The notes beneath the pieces are model-generated. The model was not told the DNA's origin, did not search any database, and saw only the letters and a program-made list of their open reading frames with translations. From NCBI RefSeq assembly GCF_019649055.1, contig NW_026570245.1, positions 186,001 through 250,000 on the forward strand: DNA of 64,000 nt. Direction: 5' to 3'. This document shows positions 51,601 to 64,000 of the stretch, one piece after another. Origin of the DNA: Paramacrobiotus metropolitanus (Eukaryota; Tardigrada; Eutardigrada; Parachela; Macrobiotidae). Position 1 is the first letter of the stretch; each line of letters starts with the position of its first letter. Made by a program: the position numbers and the translations under genes.

Positions 51601-54600
51601 TCCCGGTTGGGCCGGCGCGCGCAACGCGCATGGTATCAGTGCTCTGGTTTGTCTAGTGCAACGCTCGCCCGGCTACATCATCCTGCACATCGCACGCCAT
51701 CGAGCCTTCCGCGGCAGCTGTGGGATTGCAGTTGAGGAAACGGCGGCGCTTCATGTCATACCCGACTGGCAGTGTGTGTTCTTTTCTCTCGCATCCTTGA
51801 CCGTCACAGCATAATGTCATACATGTCGAACCGGCGATTTCGGCTGCCAGTGATATATTTATCGTTTTCCGGTGTAATTCTACATATCTAGAAAAATGTA
51901 CTGATTTATATATTCGTGCTGGATTACGGAATAATCTCGTCTCTTTCTTTAATGTATACATAATTCAGTAGCGCAACTGGTGATTGTGGCACGGCGCGGC
52001 GTTTTAACCCAGCTCGATCGCTTCCTTTTGAGCTCCGGTGTTTTCTCATGCGGACTTCAGGACCACGCGCGGAAATGTGCATGTCAGCAGCATACGCTGC
52101 AATTCTCAGCCAGTAAGAATTAAGCACATATTACCGGCAATGTGCTTGCTTATTCAATCAACAAACGTCGGCTGTCGTATATGTATATGCATATATGCGC
52201 CGCGATGTTAAAGAACTGTAGCCAAGAAAACGGCTCGCATCGGTGCTGAAATAATAAACAGGCAATCCGGTCAGCGGGTCCTGCCGAGAGAGAATCCAGA
52301 CCCGTTTGTGTGGTGTACAGTTTTCCACGTATGACGATTTTATCGTTTTTCTTATTACAACGCCGGCCTCGAGGTGTTGCATTACCGAGTAGTGCAGTTT
52401 GTGCGCGACGCGGCATGATTCCCACACTATGCGACGAATTATGAGAATGTTAATGCTCGATATGAAACAAAGATACCCTGGAGAATGTTACTGAGCTTGG
52501 CTGCATTAAGCAAAGTTTTTTTTTCAATGCGTTACTACTGCGTATAACAATGCTGTGGCTGTTTTTTGAATGCTGTAATCTGCCCAGTCTAACGCTTGGT
52601 CATCGTTTTTCTAGTTTATCAAGGAATCCCGCTCCATCCCGACCGCCCAAACAACCACCGGATATCGGCAAGCCTTTACTTGGTCAAGATGAACTTCCGT
52701 AAGTTCCACTAGAATAATTACGTATGCTTGTTAAAACTTGTACCCGTAGCAGTAATACTGTATTTTGCGAAATTAAATGCAGCAGGGACCTTGGTTCATT
52801 CGTTTTCCATAAAAGATTTTGAAATGACACATGAATTTCAAGTTCTCAGAATATCGTTTCAGTTCTGGTAAAACAAATCTTAAGAGTTATTCTTTTGCAA
52901 TGTTTTTCATAAATCATTTTATGTGCGTCGTAATATTGTGGTGGGGAAAAAATTGTTCAGTCGACGATGTGGCCCGTCCAAGCAGGTCATTTTCGGCCGT
53001 TAAACAGTCCAGGGAAGCTTATTGGATTTTGCCAATTGGCCTTAACGTAATAATTTTCCGGGAACGGGTAATATTATCCCCCATTTCGCGCACATACACA
53101 CGCAGCGAGCACTCTAACACATATATACCGGCATTACGCGGTGGCTGAATAGGCTAAGGGATTTGGGATGAAGGCACAGAAGGATGTATATACGGTTAAG
53201 AGGGAAAAGGGAAACGCATAGATGCTGCGCGATAGAGCATTTGTTGTCCCGGCCCGTGCCGCTGACGATGTACCGTATAGTAGCGGCTAATTATTGAAGG
53301 AAATCAAATATGGCCTCATCATGTTACCGGGCTGCAGCTTAACGACTTTCCCACACAACATCCCTTTTTTATGGAATGCATTACAACCCCCATCAACAGG
53401 GCTCTCTTGTATACACTAATGTTGTTCTGAGCCGGCAATACATATATCTACACGGTGGGTTACATAAGCGCACTATATACAGTACATCGCGCCTGCGAAA
53501 TGTATTCCACCACACAGTGGCCGTGCACACAATATGATGATGATATTCTATATGGCTCGTATACAATCGATTGTCACCGCCAGCTACAAAGACAGGAAGA
53601 CAGATTCCTTTTTAAATAATATCTCCACTGTTCCGGCCGGAAATGCCATCCCAGAGTGCTGACAGGCCCGGCTTACGCGCACGGGGCAGACGTTACTACG
53701 ACATCTGCCGGTAACACTAGATGCCGGTGTTATCCGCCATATATCCAGGCGTTAGGGTTCGATAATTAACGTGTTTTTGTGGCGGATACCCCGTGTTTTC
53801 TCCGAATACGTATCTTACGTGTAAGGCTTTGGTGTTGTCAGCGCTTTTCGATCCCTCACGCGGTGCTAATGCGGTTTTACAAATCTAAACAATTACCGGG
53901 TGGTAAGCAAAAGGGAGTGATTGTGATGGCCCTAACATGACCTTTCTTGGTATACGTGGAATGTCGTAACGTGGGAAAAATTTTACCAAAATTTCACGCA
54001 TCATTAAGCTGCCATTTTGATAAACAAATGCAATATTAGTGATGGAAGAATAGACGGTAAACGTCATTTATCGATTTCGGATACATGTTACTGATGCTAA
54101 CCGGGATTGTTTGGAGACTTTGGACTGTTTTTCCACAAGAAAAAATCACGACCGTTTTTCTACATACATCGCGGGATTCGTCAATAAATCAGAGTGCAGC
54201 CAGTTCTCAGGCATTATAAATCGATTAAAAATTCAATAGCACTGCAGTTGTGAATAAAACATATTGATCCGCGCGGCGGTGTACAACACACACACACACA
54301 CCGCATCGGCGTATAAAAGGTTAAAAATAACAGACTTTTTTATGGCTGGTCCTTGCGTTGTAAAAAAGGGGAGCGCGTATATATGTATTGTGGCACTGAA
54401 AATGGCAAACTCGTGTCGTCCGCATGAGAAAGGCAACATCGTACAACAACATACCAGTGCCACTTTAATTTTCATTGCACGTAAACGGGTGGCGCGCGGT
54501 GCGGGTAAATAATGATGGCCGGGATTCCATTATGGTTAATCTGCATGTGCCGCACTATTCAATCAGCTTCAGCCATCTGACGTCACTTGTGTGGTCCGGG

Positions 54601-57600
54601 GTGAGCGCGCGCGCTTTTGGGAAGAGCTGCCGCTTTTATGGTATATACGTACTGCTGTACAGCATTAGCAGTATATGGCGAAATGTATAATTATCAAACG
54701 GCAGACCCACGCGACTTCCGCATTGGGAAACCTTAGAGTATGCGCCGCACCACCCATAAACAACTCCCTGCCGCAATAACAATATTATGCACGTTAGATA
54801 CTCGTTCGGGCCTCCCTGATACGCATCCGCACATGTATTATGCATATTCTTCTACAACAAGCAGCCACTCCCCTCTATGATTCAAAACGATTTTTTAATT
54901 TTTGAGAACGCAAAAATATTTTTGATACTCGTATATATAAATGACAATATGATTTTACAAATAGGCAGCTGCTTGTACAGTATTATGAGGTTTCAGTGCG
55001 AAGACTTTTCATGTACACGCATGATACTTTTAATAACAATCACCTTTTGTACTCTTCCTTAATAGAGGTTATTTTTTGTATGAATTTTTTTTTATTATTT
55101 TTCTGTTGTGCGTATATTGTTATTTTTTCGAAGGCGTATACTTCATTGGCATTTTGTACATCATAATTTTGAGTACATTTACTGTAAATTCTGTAATTAT
55201 AAATTTATTTGAATGTTCATTGGGAAGTTCAGAAGATGGATGACATGATAAAAATATAACAACGAAGGTAGTGCGCAGTCTGGTACTAGCAAATTGTCTG
55301 GTTCTCGTACGTAATGCAGTAGTTCTTCGGAATACCTAATCTGTGAATCCTTCTTTGAAAATAGCTGGTGGCACCTTTTCAATTAGAGTCGATAATCGGG
55401 GTAGATGATTATTTTTTCCGTTGCAGGATAACCGCCGAGGATGTGAGATTATGGGGCGAAAGCTTTGATAATGTGATGAATAGCGTCAGTAAGTATTGAT
55501 TATTCTTTAACCAATTGCCGGGCGCATCTGCACCGCGAAACCTCGTCCAATTAACTCGGGGAAATTCATGCACAATTTAACAACTGTGCTCTTACGTGTT
55601 TTATCGACCGTGGTTTAATAAGAACGAACGGAAAGAAAAATAACATAAATTTTATGCAAAAACGGAAAATTCATTAATGAACGGTAATCCTTAAAATATT
55701 TGTGTATTGTTACGTTTAGTGGCGTCATCGAATGAGATCATGTTTTTTCTAGATATCTCATTGAAGAATTTTGTTGCTTGGTGTAGATAGTTTTTAGTTG
55801 ACTTTGAATTCCAGTAGTGTTCATTCGGACTAATGTTTTTTGCAGGTGGAAGGCGTGTGTTTCGGGATTTTTTAAAATGTGAATATAGCGAAGAGAATAT
55901 ATTATTCTGGTTAGCCTGTGAAGATCTCAAAAAAGAGACCAATCCGGAAACGGTGGAGGAGAAAGCGCGCATAATTTATGAGGATTATATATCAATACTT
56001 TCGCCAAAAGAGGTGAGTGTCCTCCTCCTGTCTATTAATATTTAAAAAACTAGATAGTCTACAGAGTATACAGAAGTACCGGATGCACATACGCAGGACA
56101 AAAGCATTTTCCTTGAGCGTAATAAATTAGTCAAACACTGTGAGGTAATATCTTTGCCTGTCCGCTGTATATATCTCAATCACCGGCGCAAAGTTTTTGA
56201 ACTATAATACCATTTTTCGGTAAAGTTTCATCGATACGCTTAAAGTTCGAACATCGGCTAAAATTAAAATTGCTGCAAGGTCAAATAAATTTTATGTGAA
56301 ATTTTAAGCGGGGCGTTTTTTGAAACAGTTAATATTTGCTTTCATGCAGTTTCAAGCATTCAAGTTCGGGTACATCACGATAGGGACGAGGAAAAAATTG
56401 TCGACAACTTTCAACCTAGACTCTCGTCGTGCGCTCGGATGTTTCCACTGGGTTTTCAGGGAAATGTGTAATTTAAACACGGGAATAATTTATTGGACGG
56501 TACGGCATATATATCCGCTACGGCCACGTGGCCGTTCCCGACTGCAACACAATGTCATGTAGTTTGGGTAGCACGGGGATGGGCTGTATATATAGCCGGG
56601 ACTTTTGGCACTGTCGAGCTGACAAATTCAACCGGAGATGAAGGTTGAGTTCGTGGCATAATACGGGAAATGGGGTTCGGCACAAGTATGCACACACGGA
56701 GACGTAGAGAATCCACACACACACATCGATTGCCACACTTCCTAGTTCGACGAAGAGAAAAAAGGTTTGCCTTAATTACTGCTTCACCGCGTCGTTGAGA
56801 TCCAGAAAAAGCCGCGACCATCCCACATTGACTTACTACTGATTCCGTGTATTTCTTACACCAGTGAGCGTATTTTTTGCCACATTATTAATTTTCTGTC
56901 TGGGCTCAGTTTAGGCGGTGACACATTTATAACAGGAGGTTGGTGAGAAAACCGAGCGTGAATGATAACATCCAAAGGTCAACTGCCCGCAAGGTGTTAG
57001 TTTTACCACTGAGGGAATCAATACTCAGCCTAAGTAATGATTTGTACTCAACTTTCCCGCGCTCGCTGTTTATCGCTCTTGATTGACCCGGAAATGTGAC
57101 AAGTATAAAGGTCATGATGAGTATTTAATTATTATCACATTATTCCCGGTGTATATTGTATTCGTGGCTACATGAATACACGGAAATTAATACTCAGTGC
57201 TTTTGTTAGGGGACATGATTACAGCGTCCGTTCAGCCGGTGAAGAGGGTTCATTGTGTTCATTTTTCAAAAAATCAACGTGCACTTGTTGTGGGAATTTG
57301 TCATAATTCGGTTGGAAGGAGCATGTACATGGCCGTTAATGGCAACGTACAGAGGATGTATTCTGTAGTTTTATTTATTTTTCGCGCGCGCCCGAAAGCG
57401 AAGAAGAGAGAGAGAAAGAGAAGGAGGAAGGAGAGTGCGGGCGCGATGAGGAGAAAAGATCGATAAAGTGTTGCCAGTGAGTGAGATTGGTTCCACGCTG
57501 CAGACACCCGGCACCGACAGTTGATGCTGCTGGGGCTGCTACATACATTTACGAGGGGGTATATTCAGTACCGCGCGGCAGTGTTGAAAGATCTCCGACA

Positions 57601-59252
57601 CATTTTGTCTCCTCCGCGTGCACAAATGTGTATCCCTACGGCTGGGAAATCTAATCAGGACCAGCTTCCATCCTTTATGTACACAGTTGACAAGAGGCAT
57701 CTTCTCTCGGCGCAACACAAGCGCTCTTGGACATTTTCAAATAGTTAATTAGAAAAACGCACACTCGACAAACTGACCGGCACTCCGCGACACATTTGTT
57801 TTTCTTATTAATTTTTCACCGTATGAAATTATGTAAAAGTAGTAAGTGAATTCCTATATTTAAGGTAATCGTTTTTATAATATTATTTTGCATAAAATTG
57901 ATTCTGTTTATAAATGAAAACCTTATAATTAATAAATTATCACAATATTTTCTGAAAATTTGTCTGTTCTTCTATGGTTTCGTGACCTGCACATTGTCTG
58001 TTCTTCGCTACAATGGACGGAACAAATGCATACCCGCTCATCGTGTCATTCGTGTGCATTTATTGCATAATAATTATCACGAAATCCTCACATGTTTCAC
58101 CGAGTACGATAAGCGCCGGTAATTAATTTTGCTTGATTGGAATATGCATGTCAATCCGGCCGCCAATAATGTATCGTCCATTGTCGAAAGACAGTTGACA
58201 TTGGGTAACGTGTGGTAAGCGCGCGCGAGTTGCTGTAACACGACATCACTCAGCAGGTTTTGGGTGTGGTGCCGAGTGCGACTCCTCACATGCCCGCACT
58301 GATTTTCGTCCCAGGCTCCGTCCGCTTTGGCAGCCCTGATTAGTAGATCCGTCGGCGTATGCTAGTCTGGGCATCGTGTTTCCTCGATGCTAAACGGCGG
58401 CGCCGTTCGTAATTGATGATGCCGAGCGCGCGCGCTCGCACAGCAAAACGAGATGACAACTTCTTTCAGTCCGTAACTGATTTTGACGCTTCGTTATATA
58501 CGATTGTCACTATTTGGCACAGAGTACTGCGGAAAGTTGCAAATTATAGAAAGAAAAATTATACAACTGCACAACATTTAGTCCCCAAGACCCCAACCGC
58601 TTCGTGCAGACTACGAGCATCATAAAAACTTCCAAAATTGTAACGATCTGCGGCAAAATGATTGTAGCGTTAACTATTTACTTGCCTAAAAAGATTTACT
58701 GTAGGGCCGAATGAACGAATATTCTGTTACGTAAGCAAGCTAAATTGTCCATGCCGGCAAAATATTTACTGTACGAGGGTCACTCAAAAATGTACAGAAG
58801 TCAGTGCGTGAACTTCCACTGTAATATACTTTTTCAATTTTTTATACATGACGTACTCGTATATTTCTTTCAATCGCAAGGATAAAACAAAATGTTGGGC
58901 ATGCTTGTAGGTTAGTTTGGATGCCCGTGTCCGGGAAATAATTAATCGCAACATGGTGGAACCTTCCCGTTCGACGTTCGATGAAGCTCAATTACAAATT
59001 TTTACCTTAATGCATCGTGACTCCTATCCGCGATTCGTCAATTCGCCCCAGTACCGCGGCCTAGTGGACAAATATCTCAAGCCCAATGCCAACCTGCCCG
59101 GCGGGGGCGGAGCGGCACTGGCGCCGCCCGGGGGCGGTGCAGCCGCTGCCGGCGCCGCGGGCGGCCGAGCGAATAATTCCGGTGCCTCATCCGTCGGATC
59201 CGCGCCTCAGTCCAGCTCGTCAAATTCCCACATTCGGACCTCAATGTCGTGA
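42689..59252 (+). CDS. RGS17/19/20-like: Regulator of G-protein signalling, RZ type (RGS17/19/20-like), six exons, about 293 aa
   Basis: GTPase-activating protein for Gi/Gz-class alpha subunits. Exons: 42689-42769 (tentative), 49818-49963, 52615-52698, 55427-55488, 55846-56012, 58911-59252, all GT-AG and in phase. Exon 1 reads MLGDFSRPLANLIKFSL and ends at a strong GTGAGT donor in phase 0. Without it the ATG at 49818, right after an acceptor, gives 266 aa. Residues 69-75 are ICCFSCC, a short version of the palmitoylated cysteine string of RZ proteins. The RGS box (about 110-232) has LWGESFDNVM, EENILFWLACEDLKKE, EEKARIIYEDYISILSPKE and VREIINRNMVEPS, with the conserved Asn. After RFVNSPQYRGLVDKYL the protein continues with about 55 Gly/Ala/Pro/Ser-rich residues not found in vertebrate relatives. 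Introns reach 7 kb. Confidence 0.92.
42770..49817. other. First RGS intron (about 7 kb), no gene seen
   Basis: Low-complexity AT-rich sequence with many GTATAC/TATATA stretches. Two full CRE palindromes TGACGTCA occur at 45870-45877 and 47396-47403, the second beside a CACGTG E-box. Long chance frames (for example 45766-46152 minus, 49165-49563 plus) show no motifs. Regulatory elements are likely but not demonstrable. Confidence 0.4.
49964..52614. other. Second RGS intron, no gene seen
   Basis: It contains GC-rich islands at about 50330-50800 and 51470-51740 that create long open frames on both strands. None carries a recognisable motif or splice structure. These may be regulatory CpG-type patches or alternative leaders. 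Confidence 0.35.
52699..55426. other. Third RGS intron, no gene seen
   Basis: AT-rich, with a CA run at about 54288-54302 and a CRE palindrome TGACGTCA at 54578-54585. No coding pattern. Confidence 0.35.
56013..58910. other. Last RGS intron, no gene seen
   Basis: Contains a purine-only GA-rich tract at about 57400-57440 and a GAGCGCGCGCGCTC palindrome near 58424-58437. No coding pattern on either strand. Confidence 0.35.
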
Positions 59253-61181
59253 TTTTCAGACACACAACCCCTATTATACACAACTCTCTGCTGTGTGTAT
59301 TGTGGCGTCTGTGCGGTGGCGTGCGTATTTTGTGTTGCAGAAAACGGCAACCATCCAGCAAAACCAATTGGCTCGTGTTATTTCTGTTTATTTGGTCTAT
59401 GTTTTGTTCATCGGAAATTATATGATTTTCCTACTGGGAACGGCAGCATCCTCGCCCAAATTTCCACCACCTGGAACATGCAATTTCTCAATTATTTCGA
59501 CGCGAATTATGCTGTTGGTCCAGTTGGCGACTAATTTGAATTCCGAGCAAAAAGACGTTTTTATTCCAATTGGTTCATTTTTTTGTGTTTCTGAGGATCA
59601 CGATTTGAAAATTTTTTTGGCTGATAGTTGTATTCAGGATCAAAAAGGATGAAATAGCGGCGGGGGAATGGTTGTGCGGGAATTTGCACTGAAGGACTGG
59701 AAAAGCGTATTTGCGTTGTAAAAAATGGTTTTCTCTTTTCTCTTTTTTTTGTTGCGGCATTCCTCTGGTTTCGGGCGCGCGGCGACTGATGAGATGTATG
59801 TATTAGTCCCGGGGAAAGGAGCGGCAAAATTTGTTGCATTGAAATTATATATATGCGTCGACAGATGCTCGCCCTGGATCCGGCACCGGTGTCTGAACAG
59901 AATTACACACAGAAAAATGGTTTTTTTGTTGTCGTTTTGATCTCCTGCCTCTTCATCCTGACTGCCAGTTATGGTGACGCGGTCAGAATTTTAGATAAAT
60001 GAAAATGTTCTTCTTTGGGATAAGTGTTCAAACGAAGATTATTTTGTCGTTTGTCCTCGAATCAATGTGTTTTCACCATACGCGGACAACAGTCTACTCT
60101 TTCTTTCCTGTGTAATTTTGGCTTTTCTGTTTCACAAATCTAGACTTCTGTTTTCTCTCTCTTTTTTTGTTTCAAACGTATACATGGTGCATTCTGTTTC
60201 CAGATGGACAGCAAATCAATAACAATTTACAACGTGGTTCTCGACGCTTGATTACGCTATGATATCGTCGCGGAAATAATAATTGCGTTAGCCAGGTCAT
60301 ATGCAGATTCTCACGACTTTGACCTTTTTCTGTGATTAAACCCTAACGTTTACGACAACAACATCCACTTTTTCCGCTAAAATCACTTGGTCAGAACCAT
60401 TTGTAGCGCGCATAAGTAAATCACCATCATCATGCAGATGCAGGGTGTCACTGCGCAGGTTACATCAGCATTTATGTAATCAAATCGATTGGCATGAACC
60501 TTTCCAGTGTGGATAAAAGCCGCATGGTATTTATTTTGCCATCACGTGCAGCATGCAGTCAGCTCACTTATCCGGTTGACGATACAGTAATTCATTTAGC
60601 TTTCTTCGAATGGCCATTAACAAAACACAAGAGTCGTTTGACTGGATGCACGTTGTCACGAGGGGTACACAATTAAATTTAAAACCAACGGGAAGTACCT
60701 AATCCAGCCTCAATATCCGCGCGGACAATCAGCGGATAGTGACCCCGACTCCCGAGTCTGTAAAAGTGACTAAGTGCTCGAGCTGGTCGCAAGATATCGG
60801 ACATAAAGATTGAGTGCATAGTACCTGAAGGTCCCGACTCCCGAATTTGCGTACTTGATATAGCATTAATTTTCTCTTCATCTGAAGTACTTATTGATAT
60901 CATGGTATTCATTTAAAATTAAGTACAAAGTATAAGCGTGCCCTTGCACTGCAGGATAGTGAGTGAATACTGGGTACCATTTACAGCTGATGATATTTAC
61001 TCCTCAAACTGGATTGTCATTTCCAACATATAGAAACCTTGACCAATACCGCTTGCTGTATTTTATAGGACATAAGGTAGGCTGTAATATACAGAACTAT
61101 TTTGCTGCGAAGTGCGAGCATCCAGCAGCTCCTAATTTCAACCATGTAAAACGAGAAATGCCCAACGTTTCATCAGTCCGT
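59253..61181. other. 3' flank of RGS gene and intergenic region
   Basis: Thymine-rich tracts after the RGS stop, probably including its 3' UTR. A long frame from 59086 into this region is only an alternative frame of the GC-rich last RGS exon. Near 60680-60850 the phrase CCCGACTCCCGA occurs twice about 75 bases apart. No gene supported. Confidence 0.4.
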
Positions 61182-62177
61182 TCATTGCCAAAGATGAACC
61201 GTAATTTTCTCGACGATTTAATACGAAGCTTGGAATGAAGCAGTATGTGTATGCGGTTGTAGTTCGGGTGAACCAAGCACCAACCGAGCTCTCCATCCGC
61301 ACATGCATACCACATCAGGGATGATGACGAGACGGGATGATAAAAGCATTATCATCCCGTACCACCTCGATGCCCATTCTCACTTGATTGTTTACGGAAA
61401 ACCTGACTTCGTTTACTTATATTTTGTAAACAAAAGTGTAATGGTGCAGTATACTCAATAAAGCGAACTGGTACTTGTCGATTATCCCACAAAATACGAA
61501 ACCGGTTGAAACTCGTAGCAAAGCTTATTGTCTTTTTTGCCGTGCTACTGTTCAGGCGCACAGCAGCCATGGCAGAGTGGACAATAAAGGTCACCTGGTT
61601 CGGCCTGTCACGGCGGTATTATGGATATCGATGCGATTAGCACAAGGATCACTGCTGCAGTCGCTGGAAATCAACGAAAGACTGACCGAAGCGGCTTGCT
61701 CTGCGGCATCCGGACTGACCACTCCAATTCGCCGTAGCGATACGAGAATTTGCTGCGTGGCCACGTGTGCCGTAACGGAAATGTCTGGGTGTAGTACTTT
61801 CGTTGATTTGCAAGGACAACTTGTGCTTCCCTGCATGAATGCGGACATTTTCGCACATAAGCATAATACAGATACATATGCAAAATGTATGAGTCTACGG
61901 TATTCATCGTTGAATAGAAACGTGTGTGGTGGAGCACCTGCTTGCTTTCCAAGACACTGGAAGTGACTGGCTGCATGGATGAGTATGCGTCCGATGTTTC
62001 GACCGGACCTCTGCTGACTGGTGTTGCTGTGCGTTGGCCCCCTTCCATGCTTGCTAGCTGCTAACATCGATTCTGCCATCTTCGAAAAGGTCGGCAAAAA
62101 TCTCCGCTATTCCCGATGCGTTGGTTCTCGAGATCAGAAAGCATACTGCGATAACACTGGTCGCAATCAGTTTTCAA
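61182..62177 (-). pseudogene. Decayed third copy of the GH16-like gene
   Basis: Fragments of the GH16-like family appear in order in several frames. They are IAEIFADLFEDGRIDVSS followed directly by TAG, then in another frame RGPVETSD to VLES, KFSYRYGELEWSVRMPQ, then shifted LSLISSDCSSDPCANRIDI, then SFNRFRILWDNRQVPV, HVRMESSVGAWF and finally IVEKITVHLWQ with TGA. At least four frameshifts and several stops are present, and the signal-peptide region (LIATSVIAVCFLIS) has no ATG. The acceptor before the second exon is preserved, so this is a decayed DNA-level duplicate, not a retrocopy. Its active-site motif is RIDIH, so this copy also lacks both glutamates. Confidence 0.8.
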
Positions 62178-63090
62178 GAAACGCTTCCAGCTGCATGGAA
62201 ATATTTAATCAGCTCTTTTGTTGAACTGGCTCCATTCCGCTCCAATGTACGTAGTGTACGCAGTGATGAGCGCGAATTTAATACGAAGATCGAGAAATCA
62301 GGAGGCAATCTAGCCGTTTAATGAATGTATGTTTTGAGAAATTTATCATAGAGGTTTCTCATAACACATTATAATGCTAGGGGAAACTGACGCACGCTTG
62401 AGACAAAGCACCGCGATAATTTTGTCAAAATAGGCACGGCAAGGTACATAATTAAATATTTTAGTTTCTGATCCATTTTCTGGTGTTAACTCACGATCAG
62501 TTACAGTAATTTGTACCTTACGTACGCATCTATATCTATATAGATTTATCCTATAATTATAATCGTATAGATAGACAAGTCACGTGCATTTCCGGGTACA
62601 GCAGCGACAGCTCACGTTGTCCAGTCTGTTAATTATTATATTGCAGTAACACTTATGTATGTCACATTAATTACAGTTAAACTCATGTTTTTAAATTGTG
62701 CACTGCACTTATAATATTAATAAATGGTAACACGGTACACGCCTTGGCATTTTTCTGTTCGTAAAAGACGAAGTAGATAAAATTAACTGGCGTTTCGTTG
62801 TTTTTGTTTGTCCTTCTGAGGTTCTGACATTGAATACTCGGTAACGGCAGGCTGCCAGCATACAACAATTTTGCAATGTCGACTAATACGCTGTAATTTT
62901 AAACTAAGGTATCTACGTAATTGCAAACTTAAAACGGAGTCTAACAAATGGCTTACTGATGGGGATTCTCGCAGCATGACGACTTTTTGACGCCCACGAA
63001 TATTTGCAGTTCTTCTTTGAAAAAGCAGTACACGTTACTTAAGAAACTTGGAACAAAAAAATTAAATGTTTATAGAAGACGATCAAGAAG
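62178..63090. other. Gap between GH16-like pseudogene and methyltransferase, no gene seen
   Basis: AT-rich. It should contain the 3' UTR of the methyltransferase (minus strand). The short frames at 62683-62977 have no recognisable content. Confidence 0.4.
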
Positions 63091-64000
63091 CTACAGCTTT
63101 GTGGCAAGCAGGCCAATATTCTCCTGGCCATTGGTGTAGGCGTAATCCCTGGCGATGTACTCCAGTCGATCGACACGGAAGCCGGCTCGGGTTGCTTCAC
63201 GCTGCAGGACATCCTTATCGAACAGATACCCGTGATCCACACTGATCCCTTCCGGCCAGCACACATTATCCGCCGTCATGTATCTGTAACCAAAATCATT
63301 ACAAGTCAATAACGCAAAAAGAATAAAACGCCACATGTCAGCCAATTATCAGTGTTTAAATTGGATTGATCAGTACTGGAGGCTTTATCTAATCCGATCA
63401 CCGGTACCGGTAACTGGTAAGTAAGATTGTTATAACTTATAAGATACGCATTACACAACACATGCACGATGCAAGGTTAATCACAGGTCTGAACATAATA
63501 AACACTGAACATCACTGGTCTGAATTTTAATAATTGCGTATAGATATAGGTATATCTATATTAAAGCTAAAATTGACACCCGTCGTAAATGTGCTGGTTG
63601 TACAATGCATCAGTTTTGCAAGAGTAACGCGTATATTAATACGCTATATTATTACGCGCATATTAACACGCTATGGTAAAAGCTTCTAATATTATGGCAG
63701 TCAACACTTTAATTTGCGTTTTACACAGGAAAAATCTCTCACCCTGGCCATTCGTCACCACTGGCTTTCCGTTGCTCATACACCTGCAAAAATCCGCTCT
63801 CTTTCGCCTCGATTAAATACGGTGTCCCACTGGTCATACACAGCTTCCCACCCGGAGCAATCCACCGACCGAAATTCTCAAACGCCCGCCGTATCTCGGC
63901 CGGATGGAGGAAGTGCAGGAACCGCAGCGCCTGACATCCGTCCAACGACCCCGGCTCAAACTGCAGTTCCAGCGCATTCCCCGGGATAACAGTTAGACGG
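63091..64000 (-). CDS. Class I SAM-dependent methyltransferase, C-terminal part (runs off window)
   Basis: Partial gene; the 5' end lies beyond 64000. Exons seen: 64000 or beyond to 63743, and 63283-63091, joined in phase 2 at EWPG/YMTADNV, ending GLLATKL and TAG. The visible part has the acidic strand-4 motif SLDGCQALRFLHFLHP, then EIRRAFENFGRWIAPGGKL (the post-strand-5 PGG turn) and EQRKASGDEWPG. The SAM-binding GxGxG loop would be upstream. The fold call is firm; the substrate is not. The wording around RWIAPGGK and the ASGD-WPG stretch reminds me of bacterial small-molecule methyltransferases, but the intron shows it is an established eukaryotic gene. Confidence 0.75.

Noticed and set aside
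59086-59652. 188-residue frame overlapping the last RGS exon
   Set aside because: It is the +1 frame of a GC-rich Gly/Ala tail that runs on into the 3' UTR.

Overview
This is eukaryotic (animal) nuclear DNA. All the recognisable genes are split by GT-AG introns, and I placed exons by matching homology, splice signals and reading phase. The gene content (Grainyhead, an RZ-type RGS protein, two insect-gustatory-receptor-like 7TM proteins, secreted GH16-like proteins) points to an ecdysozoan invertebrate. A tardigrade is my best guess from the compact genes and short introns, but the sequence does not prove it.

Layout. 1-5671: upstream and leader region of grainyhead, with a local cluster of CCGGT sites. 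5672-16326 (+): a 12-exon grainyhead gene whose phases all join (813 aa). 17443-18106 (+): a weak two-exon small-protein candidate. 18725-19123 (+): an intronless secreted peptide precursor with its own TATA box. 19590-21414 (-): NME6-type nucleoside diphosphate kinase in six short exons with a mitochondrial-type N-terminus. 22042-24427 (+): acyl-protein thioesterase (LYPLA1/2 type), divergent from NME6. 25037-33014 (-): a cluster of two GH16-like proteins lacking both catalytic glutamates, flanking two tandem gustatory-like receptors, one of them frameshifted. 33534-36000 (-): mitochondrial ribosomal protein uS14m with unusually large extensions at both ends. 36471-37739 (-): ZMAT2/Snu23 spliceosomal protein. 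42689-59252 (+): a long RGS17/19/20-type gene with mostly non-coding introns. 61182-62177 (-): a decayed third copy of the GH16-like gene. 63091-64000 (-): 3' part of a class I SAM methyltransferase that runs off the window.

Functional themes. Two genes serve mitochondria (NME6, uS14m), two concern lipid-anchored or G-protein signalling (LYPLA, RGS-RZ), one is an epithelial transcription factor and one is a splicing factor. The lineage-specific part is 25-33 kb plus the relic at 61-62 kb. Here a catalytically dead GH16 fold (probably a carbohydrate-binding protein) has expanded next to chemoreceptor-like genes. The most unusual items are the enlarged uS14m, the dead-GH16/receptor cluster, the candidate neuropeptide precursor and a 43-bp-arm hairpin in a grainyhead intron. 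Coordinates are hand-derived, so exon edges could be off by a few bases where phase does not fix them.
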